DNA from: Pelagibacteraceae bacterium AG-464-B04
Lineage (GTDB): Bacteria; Pseudomonadota; Alphaproteobacteria; Pelagibacterales; Pelagibacteraceae
NCBI GenBank assembly: GCA_003209225.1
Contig: QCRZ01000004.1
Coordinates: 1-58,926 of the forward strand
DNA length: 58,926 nucleotides
Direction: 5' to 3'
Shown: one piece after another, positions 1 through 9,014 of the stretch
How positions within the stretch are numbered: position 1 is the first letter of the stretch
How the letters are laid out: the number at the start of each line of letters is the position of its first letter
Translations under genes and position numbers: made by a program
The notes under the pieces: generated by a model
Seen by the model: only the letters and a program-made list of their open reading frames with translations
The model's database searches: none
What the model was told of the DNA's origin: nothing

Positions 1-1152
1 ATTCACAATCAACATATCATGTTCTCTATAACCTCCCGAGCCTGGTTTATCCTCGGGAATCATAATCATTGGCTCCATAGAAATAACCATATTAGGCTGC
101 AAAATAGTATCTATGTCTTCTCGAAGTTCTAGACCCGCTTCTCTTCCATAAAAATGTGAAAGAACTCCAAAAGAATGGCCATAACCAAATGTTCTATATT
201 GAAGATAACCAAGTTGGGCTAAAATATCATTTAATTCGTGACAAATTTCTGAACATTTAACACCAGGTTTAATTAATTCTAGTCCCCTCTTGTGTACTTT
301 TATATTTGCTTCCCAAACTTTAAGAGAAGCATCATCTATGTTATTTAAAAACAAAGTTCTTTCTAATGCAGAGTAATAGCCGGATATCATTGGAAATGTA
401 TTAAGTGAGAGAATATCGTCAGAAACTAATTTTCTTGATGTTTTTGGGTTATGTGCACCATCTGTATTTATACCTGATTGAAACCATACCCAAGTATCCA
501 TATATTCTGCTTCAGGATATTTTTTTGCAATTTCTAATTCCATTTTATCTCTTCCGGTCATTGCTATTTCTAATTCACTAGCACCAACTTTGATATGTTT
601 GACTATTTCCTCTGCTCCAATATCTGCTATTCTTGCTCCGTTTCTAATAATTTCCATTTCTTCCTTAGATTTAATCACTCGAAGCTTCATTAGATCCTTG
701 GACACATCTTTAAATTTTGAAAAACTGAATAAAGAAGTTAATTTTTCTTTTGCTTCAATGGTTACATGGTCATTTTCTATACCAATATTTTTAGGAGGTT
801 CATCTTTTCCAATGACTGAAACGATAGCTTTTAAAAAGTTATCTTTCTTCCAATCAGTATAAATAACATTGTCGCAAAAAGATCTTCTCCAAGGCTGGCT
901 TGCATCAATATTTGCTGAGATTGTTACTATCTTTTTTTCATTAATTACGCATCCATATGGTCTTCCAAAAGAACAATAAATAAAACCTGTATAATAAGCA
1001 ATATTATGCATTGATGTTAAAATAATCATATCTAAATTATTTTTGCTGATTGTAGTTCTGAGACTATCTAATCTATTTTGATATTCAGTTTTACTAAATG
1101 GAAGTTTTACTCTTGATCCATTTTTCAATTCAAAAAAATCTGGTCTTTCCAT
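1..1152 (-). CDS. Creatinase (creatine amidinohydrolase), C-terminus cut by window edge
   Basis: Minus-strand frame from ATG at 1152, open to base 1, giving about 384 residues. The creatinase family is about 400 residues, so only a short C-terminal tail is missing. It should hydrolyse creatine to sarcosine and urea in the cytosol. Creatinase-like stretches are SMHNIAYYTGFIYCSFGRPYG near the N-terminus, INTDGAHNP in the middle, and YGHSFGVLSHFYGREAG and SMEPMIMIPE near the C-terminus. As in creatinases, the M24 fold is kept but the usual metal ligands are not (SLNTFPM where metallopeptidases have Asp). It starts 9 bases after the EamA permease gene and is probably co-transcribed with it. The family call is firm; creatine as the in vivo substrate is inferred. 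Confidence 0.85.
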   Translation of the reverse strand, partial: MERPDFFELKNGSRVKLPFSKTEYQNRLDSLRTTISKNNLDMIILTSMHNIAYYTGFIYCSFGRPYGCVINEKKIVTISANIDASQPWRRSFCDNVIYTDWKKDNFLKAIVSVIGKDEPPKNIGIENDHVTIEAKEKLTSLFSFSKFKDVSKDLMKLRVIKSKEEMEIIRNGARIADIGAEEIVKHIKVGASELEIAMTGRDKMELEIAKKYPEAEYMDTWVWFQSGINTDGAHNPKTSRKLVSDDILSLNTFPMISGYYSALERTLFLNNIDDASLKVWEANIKVHKRGLELIKPGVKCSEICHELNDILAQLGYLQYRTFGYGHSFGVLSHFYGREAGLELREDIDTILQPNMVISMEPMIMIPEDKPGSGGYREHDMLIVN

Positions 1153-1161
1153 AAATTTTTC

Positions 1162-2064
1162 TTAGTTAAGTCCAATAAATCTTTTATTTCTTTTAATAAA
1201 GAAACTGTAATAAAAAATCGCAAAAGTAATAATAACTCCTCCGATTATAGTATTTTCTGATGGAATTTCATTAATCCCAAAAATTGGTAGCCAAACCCAA
1301 AAAATTCCCCCTATTACTTCGGTTAAAGACAACAAAGTAAGATCAGCTGCAGGTAATTCTTTTGATCCTATTGAGTATAATATTAATCCGCAACATACTA
1401 AAAGACCATGTAATGCTGACAATGATGAGTTTCCAAATGTAGTTAAAAAATTTGCATCTGAAAAGGTTAATACCAAGGATGAAAAAATTGCACAAAACAA
1501 CCCAGCTATTGCAACTGTAGTAAATTTTGGGGTCTCTTTTCTCCACCTTAGTGAAACAGAAAAAATTGAAAATCCAAATGCAGACATAAGTCCAACTAGT
1601 AATCCAAATAATGTTCCTATTTTATTGCTATTTGATGCCATAAAAAAAATTCCAATAGATGCAATAATTATTGCTGTAAATGTTGTTATTGAAATTTTTT
1701 CTTTCAAAATAAAATAGCCTAAAATTGCAGTAATGAATGGCATTGCCGCTAACATTAAAAGTGTAACTGCCGCTGATGTGTGAGTTATAGACCAAATAAA
1801 ACACATCATAGCTGAACCTAAGCTAACCCCTCCAATGACTCCGGATAATCCAATTTTTGAATAATTGTTCAAAAATGATTTTCCTTCTTTTAAAAACAAA
1901 TAAAAATTTAATAGTAAAAAAATAGTAATTCCTCTAAAAAAGACATATTGCCATGGAACGTTTCGAGCATCTTCTATATACCTTACGACTAATGCTCCAA
2001 AAGACCATAGTATTCCTGCTATTAAAACAAGTAGAATTGCCAAATTAGTTTTATCTTTTGGCAT
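1162..2064 (-). CDS. EamA/DMT-family permease
   Basis: 300 residues with about ten hydrophobic segments in two EamA repeats, the size and pattern of the drug/metabolite transporter superfamily. It opens with a hydrophobic stretch after MPKDK, and the C-terminus (FIKRNKRFIGLN) is basic and probably cytosolic. It lies 2 bases downstream of moaE and 9 bases upstream of creatinase on the same strand. It may move creatine, sarcosine, urea or a related metabolite, but substrates of this family cannot be read from sequence. A paralogue at 31164-32036 is attached to the 5-oxoprolinase genes in the same way. Confidence 0.85.
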   Translation of the reverse strand: MPKDKTNLAILLVLIAGILWSFGALVVRYIEDARNVPWQYVFFRGITIFLLLNFYLFLKEGKSFLNNYSKIGLSGVIGGVSLGSAMMCFIWSITHTSAAVTLLMLAAMPFITAILGYFILKEKISITTFTAIIIASIGIFFMASNSNKIGTLFGLLVGLMSAFGFSIFSVSLRWRKETPKFTTVAIAGLFCAIFSSLVLTFSDANFLTTFGNSSLSALHGLLVCCGLILYSIGSKELPAADLTLLSLTEVIGGIFWVWLPIFGINEIPSENTIIGGVIITFAIFYYSFFIKRNKRFIGLN

Positions 2065-2066
2065 AT

Positions 2067-2525
2067 TTATTTTATTTCTTTTTTAGGTCTTAAAGAATGG
2101 CCTGGGAGCCAACCTTCAGTTCCTTCAATATAGTGTTCTTTTTTCCATATTGGAGATTGGTGTTTAACTTCTTCAAGAATATATCTACAAATTTTAAAAG
2201 CTTCATCTCTATGCCCTGCCCCAACTGCAATAATAATGCTTATCTCTCCTACAGGGACAAACCCTTTAGCGTGCTCTAAAAAAATTTTAGCGTTTTTATC
2301 GAATTTGTTAATCGCCATTTCACATATAGAATTGAAAGACTTTAAAACCATTTGATCATGAGCATCATAGGTAACTGCAGTCACCTTTTTTCCACTATTT
2401 TCGTTTCTTACTCTTCCAATAAAAACGGATTCTGCTCCATTTGATTCAGAAGAAATAAATTTTATGGATTTTTCTTTTAAGATTTTTTGATCTTTTGTAT
2501 TAACTATTGCTGTATGAATATTCAT
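2067..2525 (-). CDS. moaE: Molybdopterin synthase catalytic subunit MoaE
   Basis: 152 residues, usual length. MoaE, charged with sulfur by MoaD, converts cyclic pyranopterin monophosphate to molybdopterin. Visible MoaE features are SVFIGRVRNENSG, VTYDAHD, the AVGAGHRDEAF stretch, and the lysine pair K121 and K128 in KHQSPIWKKE, which matches the catalytic lysines of E. coli MoaE. The C-terminus carries the conserved GWLPG. The start overlaps the moaA stop by one base, indicating translational coupling. No moaD is found in this window, so the partner must be encoded elsewhere. Confidence 0.95.
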   Translation of the reverse strand: MNIHTAIVNTKDQKILKEKSIKFISSESNGAESVFIGRVRNENSGKKVTAVTYDAHDQMVLKSFNSICEMAINKFDKNAKIFLEHAKGFVPVGEISIIIAVGAGHRDEAFKICRYILEEVKHQSPIWKKEHYIEGTEGWLPGHSLRPKKEIK

Positions 2526-3514
2526 TAACCACCGGTAACGTTCATGTGGCGTGGAACATATGTTTCTTCTTGTTCCCTATCAATCAAAAAGTCATGACCT
2601 TTAGGTTTTCTAGAAATTGCTTCATATATGACATTTTTTAAAAGATCATTATTTTCACTTTGTCTAAGAGGAGTTATTAAGTCTGCTTTATCCTGTTGTC
2701 CTAAGCACATGTACATAATACCAGTACAAGTTACTCTTACACGGTTACATAATTCACAAAAATTGTGTGTATGAGGTGTAATAAAACCAATTTTTTGATC
2801 TGTTTCATGACAGTGTACATATCTAGCAGGTCCTCCCGTTCTTAAAGGATCGTCAGTTAAACTATACTTAGTTTGTATTAATTCTTTTACCTCTGTTAAT
2901 GGCATGTACTGATCGGCACGTTTTTCTCCTATTTCACCCATAGGCATAACTTCAATAAATGTAAGAGAAAATTGATTTTCTCCGCACCAGTTAACCAAAT
3001 TTAAAATCTCATTGTCATTAATTCCTTTTAACGCAACTACATTAATTTTTATTTTCAGACCAGCTTTTTTTGCTGCCATAATTCCATTAATAACCTTTTC
3101 AAAGTCACCAATTCGAGTGATTTTTTTAAATTTATTTTTGTCTAAAGAATCTAACGAAATATTAACTCTTCTAACTCCATTATTTAATAAATCTTTTGCA
3201 TAGCGTTCTAGCTGAGAACCATTTGTTGTAAGCGTTAATTCTTCCAATCCGTGACCTATTTTTTTTCCAAGATTGCTAAATAATTTCATTATATTTTTTC
3301 GAACTAAAGGTTCACCTCCAGTAATCCTAAGTTTTTTTACACCGAGATCGATAAAGGTATTACAAAGTCTGTCCAGTTCTTCTAATGATAAAACATCTTT
3401 TTTAGGTAAAAATTCCATATCTTCAGACATACAATAAGTGCATCTGAAGTCACAACGATCTGTAACTGAAACTCTTACGTATGATATTTTTCTTTGAAAT
3501 GGATCTATCAACAT
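2525..3514 (-). CDS. moaA: GTP 3',8-cyclase MoaA (radical SAM)
   Basis: 329 residues, typical for MoaA, which starts molybdenum cofactor synthesis by rearranging GTP. The radical SAM cluster motif CDFRCTYC uses C21, C25 and C28. [11 protein letters not shown] is the SAM-binding GGEP segment. The second, C-terminal Fe-S cluster is supplied by [12 protein letters not shown] and the later Cys in MYMCLGQ. The protein ends in the Gly-Gly tail required in this family. It lies 77 bases downstream of the sulfite dehydrogenase cytochrome gene and overlaps moaE, so cofactor synthesis sits directly behind an enzyme that uses it. Confidence 0.96.
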   Translation of the reverse strand: MLIDPFQRKISYVRVSVTDRCDFRCTYCMSEDMEFLPKKDVLSLEELDRLCNTFIDLGVKKLRITGGEPLVRKNIMKLFSNLGKKIGHGLEELTLTTNGSQLERYAKDLLNNGVRRVNISLDSLDKNKFKKITRIGDFEKVINGIMAAKKAGLKIKINVVALKGINDNEILNLVNWCGENQFSLTFIEVMPMGEIGEKRADQYMPLTEVKELIQTKYSLTDDPLRTGGPARYVHCHETDQKIGFITPHTHNFCELCNRVRVTCTGIMYMCLGQQDKADLITPLRQSENNDLLKNVIYEAISRKPKGHDFLIDREQEETYVPRHMNVTGG

Positions 3515-3591
3515 AAATAAATTAAATCACAAAAATTATGATTTGTTAATTACTTTATTTTATTTAATTCTTCCCTGATTATACAATTTTT

Positions 3592-3918
3592 CTATTTTTC
3601 AGAGCTATGAGCGACATAATATGATACTGCATCAATCTCGTCTGAAGTTAATAAACCTTCCTCTCCAAATGCTGGCATAACTCCAAGCCCCTCGATTACA
3701 ACACTTCTTACTTGTTCTTCTGAAGGTTTTAAACTATCTAAATCTGGACCTATATCGCCCGTTGATCCAGCAGCCTTTAAAACATGACAAGTACTACACA
3801 TCGCTTTATTGTTGAAAACCTCCAACCCTAAAACCATTTTTTCAGAATCTGCTTTTAGATCTGTCATCAAGAAAAATGAAAAAAATAAAACAACAAAATA
3901 AATTTTACAAATTCTCAT
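3592..3918 (-). CDS. sorB: Monohaem cytochrome c, probable electron acceptor of the sulfite dehydrogenase (SorB-like)
   Basis: 108 residues. An N-terminal hydrophobic signal sequence (about residues 1-23) exports it to the periplasm. The single haem site CSTCH is at 41-45, and M81 in GVMPAFGE is the probable sixth ligand. Small class I c-type cytochromes of this size encoded just after a SorA-type subunit act as its redox partner, and here the gene is 52 bases downstream of that subunit. A single haem and small size fit SorB rather than the larger dihaem SoxD. The cytochrome call is sure; the pairing rests on context. Confidence 0.8.
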   Translation of the reverse strand: MRICKIYFVVLFFSFFLMTDLKADSEKMVLGLEVFNNKAMCSTCHVLKAAGSTGDIGPDLDSLKPSEEQVRSVVIEGLGVMPAFGEEGLLTSDEIDAVSYYVAHSSEK

Positions 3919-3970
3919 TACAGAAAATTATTAAATTAAGAAAAATTTAATATCTTTAATGATTAAATTT

Positions 3971-5188
3971 TTATACTACTTCAACGTTTACGCTATGATC
4001 TTTCCAACCGTTATGGGCGTAGCCTCTTCTATTTTCGTATCTTAGTTCAGGTTGACTATCGCCACCGGCAGTAGCCTTACTAGCAAGATTGTGACTTCCG
4101 GGTGCTAAGTTTGCTTCAAAGACAAACTGTCTCCATGCGTATTTCCCAAGATAGGGTCCTACAAATTTTGCTTTTTTCCAGGTCCCGCCATCAATTGAAA
4201 CTCTAACGTTACTAATTTTTTTAGTTCCACCCATCGCTACTCCAGCAATTTGGACCTTGCCAGATTTTACCACTCCAGTTTCATCGGTAGGTCTTACAAT
4301 CCATGATTTAACGGGCATTTCCCAACAAGAAGGATACTCCGGACCTTTTTTTCCAATTGGTGAAATTCTGTAACTTGTTTTCATGTATTTCACATCTGAC
4401 TCTGTTTCAGTAAAAGCTAATTTTCCTAAATGTTTTACGTTATTAATGCCAAAATATCCTGGTGGAACAGATCTTAGTGGACCTCCATGAGCATTTGGAA
4501 GAGGCACACCATTCATTTCCCAAGCTAAAATTGATTCTTTATAGACTAGAAGCGGAACTGATCTCTCGACCGTTGCTTTTTTTGGATCCAAATCTTTTGG
4601 TGCATCAACTCCTGTGCAGGTCATATATTTTGCACCACTTGCAATTCCACCACATGCAGAAACTATCTTTTTAACTGGAACACCTGTCCATAAAATACAC
4701 GAAGCAGCACCTGTCCTCCATTGTGATCCTTTTGGTCCATGTTCAAAAAAACCTCTTCCGTTACCTGAACATTGTAGCACTGTTGCGATAGTTGTCTGGC
4801 CAAGTTTTTTCAACTGAGCCAAAGTAAATGTTTTTGGCTTTTTAACTCCTTCAACAGACAATTTCCATTTATTTCTATCTCCAATTTGTGCATCAGTCAT
4901 AGTCGGCATATTATTTCTAATATAAACATTTCTAATTGGTGTAATTATACTTTCGCCAATTGCACTTCTGTGTGCCTCAATACCTTTTTTAGAATGAACA
5001 ATTAGAGCTTCTCTATTTTTCCATTTAATAAAATCTGGTAAACCTTTTGGATCAGAATCTTCATGATTAGCTTTTGCAATTGATATCGGTAGTACCGATG
5101 TTGCGGCAGCTACCCCAGCCAAAGTTGCTGAACCTGTTAAAAAATTCCTTTTACTAGTATCAATTTTTTTTATTATTCTTTTTTTCAT
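3971..5188 (-). CDS. sorA: Periplasmic sulfite dehydrogenase, molybdopterin subunit (SorA/SoxC family)
   Basis: 405 residues from ATG at 5188. It should oxidise sulfite to sulfate and pass electrons to cytochrome c. SKRNFLTGSATLAG at 12-25, followed by a hydrophobic stretch, is a Tat signal, as expected for a cofactor-loaded export substrate. The oxidoreductase molybdopterin domain contains VLQCSGNGRGFF, where C140 is the expected Mo ligand. A C-terminal dimerisation domain follows (VQIAGVAMGG, VSIDGGTWKKA). An in-frame TTG three bases upstream is possible, but AAGGAG near 5196-5201 is better spaced for the ATG. The next gene on the strand encodes its likely cytochrome. SoxC cannot be excluded, but no other sox genes are nearby. 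Confidence 0.87.
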   Translation of the reverse strand: MKKRIIKKIDTSKRNFLTGSATLAGVAAATSVLPISIAKANHEDSDPKGLPDFIKWKNREALIVHSKKGIEAHRSAIGESIITPIRNVYIRNNMPTMTDAQIGDRNKWKLSVEGVKKPKTFTLAQLKKLGQTTIATVLQCSGNGRGFFEHGPKGSQWRTGAASCILWTGVPVKKIVSACGGIASGAKYMTCTGVDAPKDLDPKKATVERSVPLLVYKESILAWEMNGVPLPNAHGGPLRSVPPGYFGINNVKHLGKLAFTETESDVKYMKTSYRISPIGKKGPEYPSCWEMPVKSWIVRPTDETGVVKSGKVQIAGVAMGGTKKISNVRVSIDGGTWKKAKFVGPYLGKYAWRQFVFEANLAPGSHNLASKATAGGDSQPELRYENRRGYAHNGWKDHSVNVEVV

Positions 5189-5194
5189 CAATTT

Positions 5195-5201
5195 CTCCTT
5201 T
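5195..5201 (-). promoter_or_regulatory. Ribosome binding site deciding the sorA start
   Basis: On the minus strand AAAGGAG lies about six bases upstream of ATG 5188, ideal spacing. The alternative TTG at 5191 would leave only about three bases. This favours the ATG. Confidence 0.6.
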
Positions 5202-5352
5202 GATCCATTAAATATATATTCATTATAAATAATTAAGTATTAATTTCAATAAAACAAAGCCGTTATCATATTTATAAATTTTCACTTTCTGATTGAAAAA
5301 CAAAACTCTTAAATAATTAGAGAGTAATAGAAAAAACATTTATATAAGGATA

Positions 5353-5574
5353 ATGGTGGATACAACTGAAGATAAAAAGAAATATAAACTTACACACGAA
5401 CAAGTAGATAAAACTGTAGAATCTCCATGTATCCAAATTTGCACGTATGATGAAGAAGAAGAATTTTGTATTGGATGTTATAGAACTAAAAAAGAATTAC
5501 AAGATTGGTGGATTATGACTAGAGAACAAAAGCTAGAAGCATTAAAAAAACTTGAGGACGGTTATGATGATTAA
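5353..5574 (+). CDS. DUF1289 family small cysteine-rich protein
   Basis: 73 residues. The core ESPCIQICTYDEEEEFCIGC followed by YRTKKELQDWW carries the four conserved cysteines of DUF1289 (YdhL-like) proteins, spaced like a small metal or Fe-S binding site, followed by the characteristic aromatic and acidic tail. AAGGA precedes the ATG closely. It is transcribed divergently from sorA across a 164-base gap and faces moeA. No biochemical function is established for the family. Its place among Moco and molybdoenzyme genes is suggestive only. Confidence 0.85.
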   Translation: MVDTTEDKKKYKLTHEQVDKTVESPCIQICTYDEEEEFCIGCYRTKKELQDWWIMTREQKLEALKKLEDGYDD

Positions 5575-5652
5575 CAACAACTGGTACGACATTTGATTGT
5601 TAACCAACCACCTCGAAACTAGAGGTAAAACTGAGATAAAAATTTATCCCTT

Positions 5653-6900
5653 TCAGCAACTAGGAATTAAAGGTACCCATTCAATAATATCTCCTGATTT
5701 AAATTGTTCTTTGCCACCAGGAAAAATACCCCAACAGTTTGCTTTTACAAATGATTCGACTCTATGAGACTGCTGTCCTTGCAACACCTGCAATTTCCCC
5801 AACCCCTTAGTATTAACATTTATTAAACATCTCGCAAAATGAGTAAAATTCTTTGGTTTTGAATATTTGTTAATTAGTTGGGCCTTAAATTTTTTTTCTT
5901 TTAACATTCCTAAACTATTACGTAGCAATGGATAAATAAAAAAACGAAACCCTGCTGCACATGAAATGGGATTCCCAGGCAGTCCAAAAAACAATTTTTC
6001 TTTTCTCTTGAATTTCGACAACATTATGGGTCGACCAGGTTTTATAGAAACACCTTTAAAATACGTTTTAAAACTGAGTTCTTTTATTAATTCTGGAATA
6101 AAGTCAAATTTACCTGCAGATATTGCGCCCGAAGTTACAAATATATCAATATCTGATTTAAGTGACTTTTTAAGTTTTTCTTTAAGCTTACTTTGTTCGT
6201 TGTCTTTTATAGCTCCACCGTCAATAATTTGGTAATGCAAACTTTTTCCAAATGATGTGATGTAATGATTATTTGAATTACGAACTTGCCAATTCGATAT
6301 ATTTTTCTTTTTATAATCTACAATTTCATCGCCAGTTCCAAAAAAAATTATTTTAGGCCTTTTTTTTACATACAAGTACCTAATTCCAAGAGTAGTAAGA
6401 GCCATAATGTGCTTTGGTTGAATTAACTCACCTTTTTTTACTACTACATCTTTTAAATTATAATCTTCACCTGCAAATCGAATAAATGAAAATTTTTTTA
6501 CTTCACTATCTACAAAAATATGTGTTGGTTTTTTCTCAGATGGGTAATATTTTATCTTTTCAACTGGTACGATAGAATCAAAAGGTTTGGGAACTATGCC
6601 TCCTGTCATAATTTCTACAGAAGAATTTTTTAGATAATTATTTATTTTTGGATTGTCGCCAGCTCCAATAGTTTTTAAAATCTTAAATTTTTTAATATTT
6701 TTTTTAGATAACCCTTTGGTTTCTTTAGCTAAAACTGCAAAACCGTCGAATGCTGTGTTATTAGCCAATGGATTTGTCGATGGTGATAAGATATTTTTTG
6801 CACAAACTCTATTTAAAGAATCTTGTATAGAAATTTTTTCGTTAGGTAAATTTAAGAAAACTTTATTTATTATTTTTATAGCTTTTAGGTAGTTGATCAT
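5653..6900 (-). CDS. moeA: Molybdopterin molybdenumtransferase MoeA
   Basis: 415 residues, normal for MoeA, which inserts molybdate into adenylated molybdopterin. Visible are the N-terminal NTAFDGFAVLA segment, MTGGIVPKPFDSIVPVE in the first half, the central MoCF-binding domain with FFGTGDEIVD and TSGAISAGKFDF, and KPGRPIMLSKF followed by FGLPGNPIS. The C-terminal beta-barrel domain is complete. It follows moaC by one base, and the order mobA-moaC-moeA on this strand forms a compact cofactor operon. The molybdate-processing partner MogA/MoaB is not in the window. Confidence 0.95.
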   Translation of the reverse strand: MINYLKAIKIINKVFLNLPNEKISIQDSLNRVCAKNILSPSTNPLANNTAFDGFAVLAKETKGLSKKNIKKFKILKTIGAGDNPKINNYLKNSSVEIMTGGIVPKPFDSIVPVEKIKYYPSEKKPTHIFVDSEVKKFSFIRFAGEDYNLKDVVVKKGELIQPKHIMALTTLGIRYLYVKKRPKIIFFGTGDEIVDYKKKNISNWQVRNSNNHYITSFGKSLHYQIIDGGAIKDNEQSKLKEKLKKSLKSDIDIFVTSGAISAGKFDFIPELIKELSFKTYFKGVSIKPGRPIMLSKFKRKEKLFFGLPGNPISCAAGFRFFIYPLLRNSLGMLKEKKFKAQLINKYSKPKNFTHFARCLINVNTKGLGKLQVLQGQQSHRVESFVKANCWGIFPGGKEQFKSGDIIEWVPLIPSC

Positions 6901-6901
6901 T

Positions 6902-7438
6902 TTAAATATTTAAAACGTTTTTTATTTTTTTTGGTATCCCTTCGGGGTTGATCCATAATCCTTTTTTACCTCCTGATTTGACAAGCAATCTTGTGTTAGT
7001 AATTTTTAAATTTGGTTCTACAATTTTTGAAAGGTCATAAATTGCAAGAAGCGCTGAGTTCACCCCAGATAAAGCTTCCATTTCAACGCCTGTTTTAGAA
7101 TTTGCGGAAACTAAACAGTAAACAATAATTGAATTTTTTGGTTCATCAATCTCTGTATGAATAGAAATATGATCTAAAGGCAAAGGATGACAAAGAGGTA
7201 TTAGTTCACTCGTCTTTTTAACTCCATTGATTCCAGAAACTTCTGCAATAGCAAGAGGGTCACCTTTGGGCATTTTCTTATTCTTAACCATCTCTATTAC
7301 CTCAGAACTTAAAATTATTTCCCCAACAGCTAGGGCTTTACGATGAGTTATCTCCTTACTACTTACATCTACCATTTTGTAACCCGAGGACGAAAATATT
7401 TTATTTAAAGAATTTTCTAAGTTATTATTTTTTTTCAT
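6902..7438 (-). CDS. moaC: Cyclic pyranopterin monophosphate synthase MoaC
   Basis: 178 residues, slightly longer than typical because of an N-terminal extension of about 15 residues (MKKNNNLENSLNKIF). MoaC converts the MoaA product to cyclic pyranopterin monophosphate. Diagnostic segments are KMVDVSSKEITHRKA, KGDPLAIAEVSGI at 58-70, PLCHPLPLDH at 81-90, and TGVEMEALSGV in the C-terminal half. The start lies inside the end of mobA (14-base overlap), so the two are translationally coupled. Confidence 0.95.
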   Translation of the reverse strand: MKKNNNLENSLNKIFSSSGYKMVDVSSKEITHRKALAVGEIILSSEVIEMVKNKKMPKGDPLAIAEVSGINGVKKTSELIPLCHPLPLDHISIHTEIDEPKNSIIVYCLVSANSKTGVEMEALSGVNSALLAIYDLSKIVEPNLKITNTRLLVKSGGKKGLWINPEGIPKKIKNVLNI

Positions 7439-8054
7439 TTTTTATCCTTGTGCCTAGCTTTCTTGCAAATTCTAAATCCTCATTGGTATTAATGTTAAAA
7501 AAAGGATCATAATCTTCAAATTTAAATTCTAAATTTTTTATATTATTTTCCTTTGTCCAGTCTTGAACTTTTCGCACTTTTTTATTAACTAAATCATTAT
7601 AGAGTTTGTCATAAAGATCTAATGACCACAAACCAAAAATATTGTGTTGGCGTCCATGAGAGCTTGCACAAAGTATTAAAGAATCTTTTTTTTCAGATTC
7701 CTTAATGAAATTTTTAATAATGGCTTCTGGAAAAAAAGGTGTATCACATGGAAAAGTAGCTATCCAAGAATACTTAGTTGAATTTTCCTTTGCCCATTTC
7801 ATCGCAGTAAGTATACCGACTAAGGGACCAAGTTGTCCTTTGATGCAGTCTTTAACCGTTATTAAATTATTTTTAGAGAAAAATTCATTATCTTTATTAG
7901 TTATTATAATTAATTCCTTAAAATATTTTTTTACTTTATCTACTGTGTATTCAATAAGTTTCTTATTATCAATCTCAAGAAAAAGTTTATCTTTACCCAT
8001 TCTTTTTGATTGACCACCAGCTAGTATAGCTCCGAGTATATTGTGTTCGTTCAT
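7425..8054 (-). CDS. mobA: Molybdenum cofactor guanylyltransferase MobA
   Basis: 209 residues from ATG at 8054. A longer frame to 8096 would add a hydrophobic leader not expected in this cytosolic enzyme. MobA attaches GMP to Mo-molybdopterin, making the bis-MGD form needed by formate dehydrogenase. The nucleotide-binding signature LAGGQSKRMGKDK sits at 11-23 and ATFPCDTPFF further on, as in NTP-transferase folds. It overlaps moaC and is divergent from the NifU-like gene at 8097, leaving only 42 bases for two promoters. Confidence 0.92.
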   Translation of the reverse strand: MNEHNILGAILAGGQSKRMGKDKLFLEIDNKKLIEYTVDKVKKYFKELIIITNKDNEFFSKNNLITVKDCIKGQLGPLVGILTAMKWAKENSTKYSWIATFPCDTPFFPEAIIKNFIKESEKKDSLILCASSHGRQHNIFGLWSLDLYDKLYNDLVNKKVRKVQDWTKENNIKNLEFKFEDYDPFFNINTNEDLEFARKLGTRIKNEKK

Positions 8055-8096
8055 GAAACAAATTATAAATGTTAAAGAAAATACAATAAAGTTCAA

Positions 8097-8507
8097 ATGA
8101 TAGATAAAGAAATCATCAAAATAGCATCAAATACTGAAAATCACGGTATGCTTGATAATCATACTCACTTTTCAAAGTTAAAAAACCCAATATGTGGCGA
8201 TGAAATGAAAGTCTACTTAATTATTAAAAACAACAAAATAACAAATTTTAAATATGAGTGTGAATCATGTATATACTGCCAGGCTTCAGTAAGTTTATTG
8301 TCAAGAAAATCTAAAAATAAATCTATTGATAAAGTTAAAAATTTTACGGAACAAGCAAAAAAAATTTTTGAAAAAAATACAATTTCTTTTGATAAAGAGT
8401 GGAAAGAATTTGATAAGATTATGAATAAAAATAATATTTCTAGAAAAGATTGCTTATTGCTACCTATAAATACGACTATCAATGCTCTAAATAAAAAAAC
8501 TTTATGA
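8097..8507 (+). CDS. NifU/IscU/SufU-like iron-sulfur scaffold homologue next to formate dehydrogenase genes
   Basis: 136 residues. NPICGDEM (C33) resembles the NPxCGD start of the U-type scaffold, CESCIYCQAS (C55, C58, C61) resembles its second ligand region, and RKDCLLLP (C119) resembles the third, as in SufU-like proteins. The extra CxxC is a variation. It is the first gene of a plus-strand run with the HPP protein, fdhD and formate dehydrogenase, and overlaps the HPP gene by four bases. A role in supplying clusters to the Fe-S-rich formate dehydrogenase is inferred from this position; general scaffold duty is the alternative. Confidence 0.7.
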   Translation: MIDKEIIKIASNTENHGMLDNHTHFSKLKNPICGDEMKVYLIIKNNKITNFKYECESCIYCQASVSLLSRKSKNKSIDKVKNFTEQAKKIFEKNTISFDKEWKEFDKIMNKNNISRKDCLLLPINTTINALNKKTL

Positions 8508-9013
8508 AATTTAAAAAAATAATTTGTTGGCCACCATTATTAGCTGGTGTAGGAGCTGGGGTTACTATAGGAATTCTTACTTATATAACTTATATATCTT
8601 TTTTAGCTGATAGTGTTTATGGACTTTGGCTAGCTACATCTTTTGGATCAACTGTCGTTGTAGTGTTTGGGTATCCTGATAATGAATTTGCTCAGCCAAA
8701 AAATGTATTATTGGGTCACCTTTTATGCACTTTAGTTGGAGTCGTTTTTGTAACTATATTTAAGATCACTCAAGATAGATCAATATTTTTTCTAACAATT
8801 GCTTTGGCTATAGGTATTGCGGTTATGCTTATGATGGCATTTAAAATTACACATCCACCTGCTGGAGGTAATACAATCGTTGTAATGCTTGCGCAAGATT
8901 CGTTTCAATATTTAATATTTCCAATAATGGTTGGTGCTGTCACTATAATAATTGGTGGCATAGTTTATAATCGTTTTATTTTAAAAAAAAACTATCCTTT
9001 GAAATGGTTTTAG
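8504..9013 (+). CDS. HPP-family integral membrane protein
   Basis: 169 residues with four to five hydrophobic segments. The family signature THPPAGGNT lies near residues 124-132, and the N-terminal WPPLLAGVGAG is also characteristic. Members from cyanobacteria and plastids have been linked to nitrite transport, but function is not settled across the family. The gene overlaps the NifU-like gene and ends one base before fdhD. Position suggests passage of a small anion such as formate, nitrite or molybdate, but this is only a guess from context. Confidence 0.85.
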   Translation: MKFKKIICWPPLLAGVGAGVTIGILTYITYISFLADSVYGLWLATSFGSTVVVVFGYPDNEFAQPKNVLLGHLLCTLVGVVFVTIFKITQDRSIFFLTIALAIGIAVMLMMAFKITHPPAGGNTIVVMLAQDSFQYLIFPIMVGAVTIIIGGIVYNRFILKKNYPLKWF

Positions 9014-9014
9014 C

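Noticed and set aside
3520-3548. Inverted repeat AAATCA/TGATTT between the sorB-like gene and moaA
   Set aside because: The stem is only six A/T pairs with a nine-base loop and no T-tract, too weak to call a terminator.
8055-8096. N-terminal extension of mobA by 14 residues
   Set aside because: It adds a hydrophobic leader to a cytosolic enzyme and would leave no promoter space with the divergent gene; the ATG at 8054 fits the family start.
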